Of a stretch of DNA of 6,452 bases, positions 1 through 5,980 are shown piece after piece. The stretch covers positions 1 to 6,452 of the forward strand of contig JAIRTV010000386.1 in assembly GCA_031254675.1 (NCBI GenBank), read 5' to 3'. The position numbers and the translations under genes were made by a program. The notes under the pieces are model-generated. The model ran no database searches, was not told the origin of the DNA, and was given only the letters and a program-made list of their open reading frames with translations. Position 1 is the first letter of the stretch. The number at the start of each line of letters is the position of its first letter. Source of the stretch: Planctomycetaceae bacterium. GTDB lineage: Bacteria > Planctomycetota > Planctomycetia > Pirellulales > Thermoguttaceae.

Positions 1-240
1 TTGCTCAGTAACAGTTTTCGATTTACTTCCGTAGTGACAAGCCGAAATTAAAATGATTGTCGTTCCCATGTTCGATCTCTGCAAAAATGTCTCAACCCCA
101 CAAAATACCGCAAAACTCTGAATAATTAAATTATGCCTAACCCGTATCGACTAATTTTAATTTTGAATTAACACTTTTTGACGAAATTGACTCAAATAGT
201 TCGATTTATGTGTTCAATAGCGACTTGTTCCTTATTTGAA

Positions 241-259
241 GTCTTTTCAAGTAAAAGAC
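241..259 (-). terminator. Possible weak terminator hairpin after the membrane protein gene
   Basis: A perfect 7-bp inverted repeat (GTCTTTT, 5-nt loop, AAAAGAC) lies 14 bases beyond the stop codon of the minus-strand membrane protein gene. The position suits a terminator or an RNA 3'-end stabiliser. The minus strand has no proper U-tract after the stem (it reads TTCAAATAAG), so intrinsic termination is doubtful. Confidence 0.3.
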
Positions 260-272
260 GTCATGTTCCATG

Positions 273-833
273 CTATTTCAAAATATCTTTTTTCTGTTGT
301 GTCTCAAGATGTTTGCGTTTTTCTTGCATGAACTCCAACGTTTGTTGAATATATTCTTCCGATTCTTCCTTCGTGGCGGTTCCTCCATTGACGGAAGTGT
401 ATTCGCTTTCTGAGAAAACGACAATTGCTTTGCGCGGAAATGTCGGACCGCTACAGCCCGAATGTTTCACGATATAATCAATATTTTCACGTTGTCCCGC
501 ATCAATTCGTTCGCGGATGTGTTGGTAGGTATCCCGAACCTGAACCAACGGCAGGATTTTGATTTCATTTTTGACCCCTGGTCGAAAAACGACATCCACC
601 GGACTGAAAGCACAAAGAAGCATAAGAATGTACAAGAAACACAAAAACCACTTGGGGCGAAGAAAATGCAGAAAATAGTTCAGAAGAAAGAAAACAAGAA
701 CAAGAATTGGAAAACGAATCATAAAATAATTATTGAACAGACCGCCGATGGCAATCCAAACGAAAAAGAACAGTCCCCAATCACCCCAGCTTAGGCGTTC
801 GTATTCATTTACGAGAATCGGAAAACGAAACAT
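273..833 (-). CDS. Hypothetical protein with three predicted membrane helices
   Basis: I do not recognise this 186-residue protein (counted from the ATG at 833). Its N-terminal third is very hydrophobic, with likely membrane segments near residues 20-37, 41-58 and 62-78, the last ending in CAFSP. A soluble tail follows, containing a GCSGPTFP stretch near 126-133 and a charged Glu/Gln/Lys-rich helical end from about 150, so it is probably an inner-membrane protein with one soluble domain. The frame continues upstream to a TTG at 884, which would add 17 residues and start only 22 bases after the tRNA. Neither start has a clear Shine-Dalgarno sequence; I prefer the ATG on codon type. The sequence around that ATG (MFRFPILV) recurs 37 codons later as MIRFPILV, within an in-frame 36-bp repeat. 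No terminator separates the gene from the tRNA, so read-through from the tRNA promoter is possible. The function is unknown. Confidence 0.6.
   Translation of the reverse strand: MFRFPILVNEYERLSWGDWGLFFFVWIAIGGLFNNYFMIRFPILVLVFFLLNYFLHFLRPKWFLCFLYILMLLCAFSPVDVVFRPGVKNEIKILPLVQVRDTYQHIRERIDAGQRENIDYIVKHSGCSGPTFPRKAIVVFSESEYTSVNGGTATKEESEEYIQQTLEFMQEKRKHLETQQKKDILK
700..735. repeat. 36-bp imperfect direct repeat, copy B (partner at 811-846)
   Basis: Aligned without gaps, this segment matches 811-846 at 31 of 36 positions. The offset is 111 bases, exactly 37 codons, so the repeat is in frame in the minus-strand membrane protein gene and encodes NYFMIRFPILV against NYVMFRFPILV. It looks like an internal duplication. 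Confidence 0.6.
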
Positions 834-846
834 AACATAATTCTTG
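811..846. repeat. 36-bp imperfect direct repeat, copy A (partner at 700-735)
   Basis: This is the upstream copy in the sense of the minus-strand gene. It spans the ATG at 833 and the first residues MFRFPILV. Differences from copy B fall at five positions, several of them silent or conservative. Confidence 0.6.
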
Positions 847-906
847 ATGCGAGTTACGTGATTTGGCGAAAATCCTTTTTCCAATGGAAAGAACTTTAGA
901 ATCTAG

Positions 907-988
907 CGGAGGACAAGGGATTCGAACCCTCAACCGGTTTCCCGGCAACTGATTTCGAGTCAGCCCGCTCACCATTCGCATATCCTCC
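907..988 (-). tRNA. tRNA-Ser, anticodon CGA
   Basis: The minus strand folds as a class II (long variable arm) tRNA. The acceptor pairs GGAGGAT with GTCCTCC and leaves G as discriminator. The anticodon stem GCTGA/TCAGT closes the loop CTCGAAA, giving anticodon CGA (plus-strand 955-957), which reads UCG serine codons. The variable arm is CCGG-GAAA-CCGG and the T arm GAGGG-TTCGAAT-CCCTT. The long variable arm and the discriminator G are both normal for serine tRNAs. CCA is not encoded (GCTAG follows). The D region is odd: the best D stem is only three pairs (TGC/GCG) around GAATGGTGA, and the 5' half is a few bases shorter than usual, so the exact 5' end (988 or 989) is uncertain. A promoter lies about 40 bases upstream. 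Confidence 0.9.
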
Positions 989-1005
989 GAACTCATTTCA
1001 ATGCG

Positions 1006-1023
1006 TTCACTTCAGAAAGTGAA
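1006..1023. repeat. 7-bp hairpin in the tRNA leader
   Basis: TTCACTT and AAGTGAA pair perfectly around the loop CAGA. The hairpin lies between the predicted tRNA transcription start and the tRNA 5' end, so it would be part of the precursor leader. On the plus strand a T-run (1029-1034) follows five bases later, but no plus-strand gene ends here, so I do not call it a terminator. Confidence 0.45.
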
Positions 1024-1034
1024 AAGAGTTTTTT

Positions 1035-1062
1035 ATTCTAGCGGCTTTCTCTCTTTTGGCAA
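1035..1062 (-). promoter_or_regulatory. Sigma70-type promoter for the tRNA-Ser
   Basis: On the minus strand a -35 box TTGCCA (1057-1062, 5 of 6 consensus) and a -10 box TAGAAT (1035-1040, 5 of 6) are separated by 16 bases. The start would be near 1028, giving a leader of about 40 bases before the tRNA. This suggests the tRNA is transcribed independently of the radical SAM gene upstream. Confidence 0.5.
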
Positions 1063-1205
1063 GCCCCCAAAACAATCCTTAACGAGAAAGAGATTGCCTT
1101 CAACAAACAACATTCCAAACTCATTTTAGGAAACATGATTAAACCAAATAAAAAATATGACTTACAATGTTAAATCTCTATTGTTTTGAATTTTGTATTA
1201 ATTAT

Positions 1206-3410
1206 TTAGAGTTCTTTCCGAAATGCGGCGATGGAGAATCGGCTGGAAAGATAGAGTTCAACCGCAACCAACCAAGGACGACGCATCAAAATTGCCGCAC
1301 AACGAACAAATTGCCGACGTTTTAGGTTTTCTAAAGCGTTTGTTCGCCAGAGGTTGGCGCGCCGCCGCAAACGAACACAACCACTCGACAACTCTTCATA
1401 ACGTGCAAGCAATTTTTCACGAACAAATTGATCTGTTTTGTAAAGAAGTGAAGAATCTGCCGGATTTTCATCCATTTCGGTAAGATAATTTTCGATTTCA
1501 CCAACAACCATTTCCAAATCACGGGCTTTGCGTTTTTCGTGTGGATTCATTGTTGACGCTAATGTTTTACTGATACTTCGCAGTCGATTGGCGGTTGCGG
1601 AGAGTGTATTACGAATTTCCTGCACGGCGTCGTCGTACCGACCACTCCAATTACATTCCGCAACCCGTTGTTGCAACGAATTCCAACGCAATTTCAACTG
1701 CGCTAACGGCGACCAATGTCGAAGTCGAAGCAAACGACGCGATAACACAATTCGCGGTAATTCCATAACTTCTTGATTGGCAATTACTTCTGTTTCCGGT
1801 TCTTTGCCGGGAACGTAATTTCGGGTCAGAAACCAAATTTCCTGAAACTCAAAAAATAATTTGATATACGAACCGCTGTCAAGCACAAAATCTTTAAGCC
1901 AACGCCAACCAAAACGGAAAATATTTTCGATTGGCATTCCGGGGCGACGATCTAGTCGGTCTTTCTGACGGAAAAAGCCGGTCATCATGGGATGAGTTCC
2001 CGAAAACACGCCGGAATAACGATACCAAATCAAATTCCAAAACATCAACCAATAATGTTCTTTCGGCAAACGCCGTAAAATATTGGTGCAATGTTCTTTG
2101 GTGTAAAATTCACTGTAAGCGAGTTGGGCGGCGGTTTTCCATTCGCCTGGTTTCATTTTCGGATGCGGAAAGGTTTCGTGAAACGAGTCATATTTATTCA
2201 GATCGGGATCAATTGGGTCGCCACGACGAACCATTTCAAAGTGATCAACCGAACCCGGCAACGGAGTCATCATAAAAAACGACGCCAAATCAACGCCAAC
2301 ATGGTCGCGAAGGAAAACAACATCGCGTCGTACTGATTCCAGTGTATCGTTTGGGAAACCGATAATGTACCCGACATGAACGATAATTCCCATTTTCTGC
2401 CAACAATGAACCATCTCGCGATATTGATCGACATGGTTCTGTGTTTTCCCTGCGGCGGCGATATTTTCGGGGTTGACGCTTTCCATTCCGATGAACACCA
2501 TTCGACATCCGGCGCGTTTCGCTTTATCGACGAAATTGCGGATTTTACTGGCTTGCGTGTCGATTTGCATCATGAAGCTGACGGGTTTTCCTTCGTCAGC
2601 CATTTCGGTGAGTCCGTCGAAAATCGTTTCCCAATGCGAACTGCGAGCGAAATTATCATCGGTGAAAAAGAAATTTTTGACACCTTTTTCGTAATTACTG
2701 CGAACAGTGGCGAGGACTTTTTCGGAAGACCGGCAACGCATTTTACGTCCTTGAATATTGATGACGGTACAAAACGTGCAACCGTAAGGGCAACCGCGTG
2801 AAGAATCGATTGTTGCCCATCGTGCGCCGAAGTGGTCGATGTAACTTGGATCAGCTTGTGGTGGTGGAGATTGCGACAAATCGGGGGCTTTTGGAAATCG
2901 GTAAATGGGTTGCAATGTATTCTGAATAGCATCGTGAAACACATTTTCCATAACACCGGAAGTTTCGGCTTCTCCGGCAATCAGACTAACTCCATGGTCA
3001 ATAAGGAGTTGTAATTCTGGTGAGGGTTCTTCAAACAACGCGAGAACACCTGTAACGTGAAATCCGCCGATGAGGACATTGACGCCGAGTTTCCGAAACC
3101 GAAGAGCAATATCTGAGGCACGAGGAAACTGATTGGACTGAACGCCGACAATTCCGACAACGACACGAGTTTCGGGATCATGATTTTGTGCCGCGAGTTT
3201 TTCAAACGGAATTCGTTGGACATTATCGTCGTAGGATTCCAATGAGATATTGATATTTGGAAATGGTTGTGTGTTGATGATGGAGTTGGTCAAACTTTTG
3301 AGAACCGCAAGCGAATTAGAAGGGACAACACCTTTAATCCAACGTTGAACATATCCATCATCATCATACCGTGAAGGAACAATATAAACGATCACCAATT
3401 TTTTAATCAT
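1206..3410 (-). CDS. B12-binding domain radical SAM protein with a long Arg-rich C-terminal extension
   Basis: This 734-residue protein has the order typical of cobalamin-dependent radical SAM enzymes (the BchE/HpnP/HpnJ-like class). Residues 1-180 are a Rossmann-like B12-binding region with the GGFHVTG loop at 115-121. A radical SAM TIM-barrel follows, with the 4Fe-4S motif CPYGCTFC (Cys207, Cys211, Cys214), the FTDDNF strand at 249-254, GMES at 308-311 and GYIIGFPNDT at 347-356. Such enzymes reductively cleave S-adenosylmethionine to a 5'-deoxyadenosyl radical, many of them for methylation or ring chemistry; the substrate here cannot be deduced. Residues from about 555 to 734 form a charged, Arg-rich, probably helical extension beyond the catalytic core. 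The ATG at 3410 is the first start and has only a weak GAGA upstream. A promoter and a 64-base leader precede it. No pathway genes flank it. The family call is firm and the reaction unknown. Confidence 0.9.
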   Translation of the reverse strand: MIKKLVIVYIVPSRYDDDGYVQRWIKGVVPSNSLAVLKSLTNSIINTQPFPNINISLESYDDNVQRIPFEKLAAQNHDPETRVVVGIVGVQSNQFPRASDIALRFRKLGVNVLIGGFHVTGVLALFEEPSPELQLLIDHGVSLIAGEAETSGVMENVFHDAIQNTLQPIYRFPKAPDLSQSPPPQADPSYIDHFGARWATIDSSRGCPYGCTFCTVINIQGRKMRCRSSEKVLATVRSNYEKGVKNFFFTDDNFARSSHWETIFDGLTEMADEGKPVSFMMQIDTQASKIRNFVDKAKRAGCRMVFIGMESVNPENIAAAGKTQNHVDQYREMVHCWQKMGIIVHVGYIIGFPNDTLESVRRDVVFLRDHVGVDLASFFMMTPLPGSVDHFEMVRRGDPIDPDLNKYDSFHETFPHPKMKPGEWKTAAQLAYSEFYTKEHCTNILRRLPKEHYWLMFWNLIWYRYSGVFSGTHPMMTGFFRQKDRLDRRPGMPIENIFRFGWRWLKDFVLDSGSYIKLFFEFQEIWFLTRNYVPGKEPETEVIANQEVMELPRIVLSRRLLRLRHWSPLAQLKLRWNSLQQRVAECNWSGRYDDAVQEIRNTLSATANRLRSISKTLASTMNPHEKRKARDLEMVVGEIENYLTEMDENPADSSLLYKTDQFVREKLLARYEELSSGCVRLRRRANLWRTNALENLKRRQFVRCAAILMRRPWLVAVELYLSSRFSIAAFRKEL

Positions 3411-3436
3411 GATTATTTTATCTCGTTAAAATCACA

Positions 3437-3464
3437 GAGAGAACATTTGTGAGAAAACATTTGT
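3437..3464. repeat. Tandem 14-bp duplication in the radical SAM leader
   Basis: Two directly adjacent 14-mers, GAGAGAACATTTGT (3437-3450) and GAGAAAACATTTGT (3451-3464), match at 13 of 14 positions. They lie between the predicted transcription start and the start codon of the radical SAM gene, where they could be a duplicated operator or RNA-binding site. Confidence 0.5.
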
Positions 3465-3480
3465 CAAACAAATCTGCGAA

Positions 3481-3509
3481 ATTATACACGACGAACTCAA
3501 TCCCGACAA
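3481..3509 (-). promoter_or_regulatory. Sigma70-type promoter for the radical SAM gene
   Basis: On the minus strand a perfect -10 box TATAAT (3481-3486) lies 17 bases from a -35-like TTGTCG (3504-3509, 4 of 6). The start would be near 3474, giving a leader of about 64 bases before the ATG at 3410. Confidence 0.5.
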
Positions 3510-3722
3510 GACCAATTTTAGTACCTATTTAATACCCGAAATTTCACGAAGAATACCGCTAAAACTGGAGTTTTGCAAACATTGTTGTTGGTGTTTGTCA
3601 ACGTGAGGTGAAATTGGAGTGAACTGGTTGTTTTTGCACGGAATTAGGTGAGATGTCATTGTTTCAATAGTTTTTTTGAGTTTTTTTTTTCGTAATCAAT
3701 TCCGAAAAAATTATTTTTCTAC

Positions 3723-3751
3723 TTGACAGGAGTCGATATATCGTGTAATAT
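3723..3751 (+). promoter_or_regulatory. Sigma70-type promoter reading toward the structured leader and DUF1559 gene
   Basis: A perfect TTGACA (3723-3728) is followed, at the ideal 17-base spacing, by TAATAT (3746-3751, 4 of 6). Transcription would begin near 3758, so an mRNA reaching the DUF1559 start at 4199 would carry about 440 bases of untranslated leader. A second perfect TATAAT at 3992-3997 has no matching -35 box. Confidence 0.45.
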
Positions 3752-3997
3752 TTTGAACATATTGATTTCTGTTTTTTAATTTTAACATTTGGAGACCATT
3801 TTTCTATTTGAAGAATAAATTGCCCGAATTTTTGTTCGGGTATTAACAATATCGAGTACGTCAACAATTTTGTGATCGCTTAGGCGAACAGTAATTTTCT
3901 ACAGGCAACCGAATTTTCGGGTAGAAAATTATCGTGAAGTTGCAAAGTTACGTGGCTCCCGATAGGGGAGCGTCGCGTGTAACTTCACGGGTATAAT

Positions 3998-4036
3998 TCG
4001 GCGTTACATTTTAAACATGTAATGCACCACTTTTGC
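3998..4036 (+). repeat. Duplicated block, copy 1 (partner at 4107-4132)
   Basis: This copy has TCGGCGTTACATTTT at 3998-4012 and CCACTTTTGC at 4027-4036. The same two motifs recur in the same order at 4107-4121 (one mismatch) and 4123-4132 (identical). The 14 bases between the motifs here are reduced to one in copy 2. Confidence 0.5.
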
Positions 4037-4106
4037 CGGTGGGAATGTGCCTATATCACAAAGCGTGTCGCTCCTAATCTGCGAGCGATATTTCTGTTGC
4101 CGTTTC

Positions 4107-4132
4107 TCGGCGTTACGTTTTCCCACTTTTGC
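4107..4132 (+). repeat. Duplicated block, copy 2 (partner at 3998-4036)
   Basis: This is the compact copy of the two-part motif, TCGGCGTTACGTTTT followed after one base by CCACTTTTGC. Copy 1 can fold its GCGTTACAT into a hairpin with the intervening bases, whereas this copy lacks that partner strand. Confidence 0.5.
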
Positions 4133-4198
4133 AACAAAGCAGATTATTTGTTATGTAATCTGCAAAACTTCAATTTCTCATTTTAAAGGAGAAAAACT

Positions 4199-5254
4199 AT
4201 GAAAGTTCGTAGATTTACTGGTTTCACGTTGGTCGAATTACTTGTGGTTATTGCAATTATCGGCGTGTTAATTGCATTACTGTTACCCGCCGTCCAAGCC
4301 GCCAGAGAAGCTGCAAGGCGAATGCAGTGTACCAACAATCTCAAGCAACTAGGAATTGCCTTGCATGTTTACCACGATACTCACCAAGCGATGCCGCCGG
4401 GATGTCTTATTCCGGGAAACGAGTTGGTTAAAGATAGTAAACCTGTCAATGACCAACAACACAGTAGCCACCAATCATCAAGCGGTCCTTGGCACATGAT
4501 TAGTTGGTCAGCGTTTCTTTTACCACAACTGGAAGCAACTTCAGTATATACATTGATTGATTTCAATCGTGGTGCATGGCTTCCGATCACTGTTGTCTAT
4601 GACGGTGGTGCCACTCACACAGGACTTGGTGATCCTGTTAATGCCGATGCTTCTGTTTCTGCTCCGTCTGTTTTTCGTTGCCCTTCCGCATCCAATCCGA
4701 CCGATTCATTGACAGGAACTTTTACACTTGATAATCCCAGTGCGAAAAATGCCATCAAAGATTACGGAGCCAGTGCTGCTGCAAATATTCTTGTGAATGA
4801 AGCGGCGCCCACCACCAGTAGTAGTTGGTGGACAGCGATGCTTCCAGACCGATCTATTCGTGATAGCGGAAATAATCGTGTCAATGGGCTTTTTCATCGG
4901 GCAAGCGGTTATAACTTTGCTGATGTTAGTGATGGAACCAGCAATACAATTGCCTTTCTGGAAGCACACGCTTATCGTCCTAAAATTAGGTCTGATGTCG
5001 TCAATCCGTTTTTCTGGAATCATCATCCGGGTTATGGATTAATCGTGACCGATGGCGGTAGTCAAGATACGAAAATGTATGTGATCAACAGGAATGCCGC
5101 AACAGACAATACTCGCGACGCCTATAGTACACATACCGGCGGTATTAACATTACACTGACAGACGGTTCCGTGCGGTTCCTTCCGCAAACAATTTCACAT
5201 AATATTTATCGCCAATTGATTTCCCGATACGACGATAAAATGGTGTCGTTTTAA
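4199..5254 (+). CDS. DUF1559 family pseudopilin-like protein (prepilin N-terminus, H-x9-DG C-terminus)
   Basis: This 351-residue protein is a typical planctomycete DUF1559 member. The short basic leader MKVRRFTG ends at Gly8, followed by FTLVELLVVIAIIGVLIALL, the class III (type IV prepilin) signal: cleavage is expected between Gly8 and Phe9, with the conserved Glu at position 5 of the mature protein. Next come the family hallmarks AVQAAREAARRMQCTNNLKQ (31-50) and MPPG (65-68), then DVSDGTSNTI (242-251). The C-terminal H-x9-DG signature is His312 to Asp322-Gly323, followed by SVRFLPQTI. Length and motifs are complete. The start is fixed by AAAGGAG seven bases upstream. Family members are thought to be pilin-like envelope or secretion-associated proteins, and individual functions are mostly unknown. 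The gene lies downstream of an unusually long structured leader and upstream of a lipoprotein gene on the same strand. Confidence 0.95.
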   Translation: MKVRRFTGFTLVELLVVIAIIGVLIALLLPAVQAAREAARRMQCTNNLKQLGIALHVYHDTHQAMPPGCLIPGNELVKDSKPVNDQQHSSHQSSSGPWHMISWSAFLLPQLEATSVYTLIDFNRGAWLPITVVYDGGATHTGLGDPVNADASVSAPSVFRCPSASNPTDSLTGTFTLDNPSAKNAIKDYGASAAANILVNEAAPTTSSSWWTAMLPDRSIRDSGNNRVNGLFHRASGYNFADVSDGTSNTIAFLEAHAYRPKIRSDVVNPFFWNHHPGYGLIVTDGGSQDTKMYVINRNAATDNTRDAYSTHTGGINITLTDGSVRFLPQTISHNIYRQLISRYDDKMVSF

Positions 5255-5263
5255 TTTTTTAGT

Positions 5264-5300
5264 ATGGGATTTTTAAGAAACAAAATTTTAAAAATCCCAT
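5264..5300 (+). promoter_or_regulatory. 13-bp perfect inverted repeat between the two operon genes
   Basis: ATGGGATTTTTAA (5264-5276) and TTAAAAATCCCAT (5288-5300) pair perfectly around an 11-base loop, 9 bases after the DUF1559 stop and 45 bases before the lipoprotein start. Neither strand has a U-tract after the stem, so a partial terminator or an mRNA processing or stability hairpin is more likely than full termination. It would let the pseudopilin be made in excess of the lipoprotein. Confidence 0.55.
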
Positions 5301-5345
5301 GATTATCAAAACCAAATCAATAAATTTAAAAGGATTAAAATCAAT

Positions 5346-5768
5346 ATGAAAATTTATCATATTCTCGTGTTGTTACTTATTTGCCTCTGTTTGAGTGGAT
5401 GCGGTAACAACCAACGGGTGTCAGGCAAAGTAACATTTTCCGACGATGGTTCACCATTGACGGTTGGTATGGTTTGTTTCGAAAACACCGAAAACGGAAC
5501 ATTCGGACGAGGTGAAATTAATCCTGACGGAACTTACACTATCGGTTTTGAAACAGACAAAAGCGGGATTCCGAAAGGTACGTACAAAGTTTTTATATCA
5601 AATGCTGTACAAGAAAAGGGATTCGATGAAAAAACCGGTAGATCGGTAGAAGAACAACTCATCGCACCTAAATATTCAAATTCCAGTATGTCCGGTTTAA
5701 TTTTCACTGCCGACGGAAAAACAAAAACGTTTGATATTACTATTGAACGCGATTCCAGTAAAAGATAA
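5346..5768 (+). CDS. Small lipoprotein with a carboxypeptidase-regulatory/transthyretin-like fold
   Basis: This 140-residue protein begins with a lipoprotein signal peptide: Lys2, a hydrophobic core over residues 6-16 and the lipobox LSGC with the acylated Cys19. The mature part opens with RVSGKVTFSDDGSPLTVGMV, continues with GRGEINPDGTYTIGF and IPKGTYKVFIS, and is all-beta in pattern. This is the short planctomycete lipoprotein type whose single domain resembles carboxypeptidase-regulatory or transthyretin-like beta sandwiches. Such genes often sit directly downstream of DUF1559 genes, as here. The product is probably anchored in a membrane facing the periplasm; its partner or ligand is unknown. 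An AAAGGA lies about 12 bases before the ATG, slightly far for a Shine-Dalgarno. It probably shares an operon with the pseudopilin gene. Confidence 0.85.
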   Translation: MKIYHILVLLLICLCLSGCGNNQRVSGKVTFSDDGSPLTVGMVCFENTENGTFGRGEINPDGTYTIGFETDKSGIPKGTYKVFISNAVQEKGFDEKTGRSVEEQLIAPKYSNSSMSGLIFTADGKTKTFDITIERDSSKR

Positions 5769-5811
5769 ACATTACAAGAAAATTAAAGCAACGATATTCC
5801 CAACACTTGAA

Positions 5812-5839
5812 AATTTTATTTTTATTGCAAAATAAAATT
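5812..5839 (+). terminator. AT-only 11-bp hairpin after the lipoprotein gene, possible terminator
   Basis: AATTTTATTTT (5812-5822) and AAAATAAAATT (5829-5839) pair perfectly around a 6-base loop, 43 bases after the lipoprotein stop. A small GGTT-AA-AACC palindrome follows at once. The position fits an operon end, but the stem has no G-C pairs and no U-tract follows, so it may be a weak or processing hairpin. Confidence 0.35.
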
Positions 5840-5980
5840 GGTTAAAACCGACTCAACGGGTAGGATGTTCAAACGGGGGATACATCTGTGTTTATTTTTT
5901 AACAATTGTTCTGTAATCTATTAGTGGAATTTTTATTTGAAACACCATAAAGACTTGACAAAATTTAACATTGGAACTTC

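Larger units (their letters stand above)
3823..4198 (+). promoter_or_regulatory. Highly structured leader RNA or repeat upstream of the DUF1559 gene
   Basis: This stretch contains a chain of hairpins. CCCGAA/TTCGGG pairs at 3823-3840 and TCGC/GCGA at 3876-3887. A 10-bp stem AATTTTCTAC/GTAGAAAATT at 3893-3930 encloses CCGA/TCGG. A 9-bp stem CGTGAAGTT/AACTTCACG at 3933-3989 encloses GCTCCC/GGGAGC. GCGTTACAT/ATGTAATGC pairs at 4001-4025 with one G-U, TCGCTC/GAGCGA at 4068-4088, and GCAGATTA/TAATCTGC at 4139-4163. Some strands can pair in more than one way. The core from about 3930 to 4135 looks richer in GC than its flanks. It ends at AAAGGAG (4185-4191), seven bases from the DUF1559 ATG. I recognise no known riboswitch class; a cis-regulatory leader, a small RNA or a dispersed palindromic repeat all fit. 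Confidence 0.4.

Noticed and set aside
462..794. 110-codon plus-strand ORF
   Set aside because: It is antisense to the membrane protein gene; its Lys/Asn/Gln-rich translation is the complement of Phe/Leu/Ile-rich membrane helices.
805..996. 63-codon minus-strand ORF
   Set aside because: It is a translation of the tRNA gene and its flanks.
2376..2801. 141-codon plus-strand ORF
   Set aside because: It is a long antisense shadow of the conserved radical SAM core, whose motifs on the minus strand are unambiguous.
3664..3867. 67-codon minus-strand ORF in the intergenic region
   Set aside because: It lies in AT-rich DNA, is Lys/Ile-rich, has no start signals and overlaps the best plus-strand promoter.
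3933..3989. Integron attC-like hairpin
   Set aside because: The stem is long, but the required RYYYAAC/GTTRRRY core sites are not at its ends and no integrase or cassette array is present.
5901..5910. AACAATTGTT palindrome as an operator
   Set aside because: A single 10-bp AT-rich palindrome with no nearby promoter or gene start is not enough evidence.
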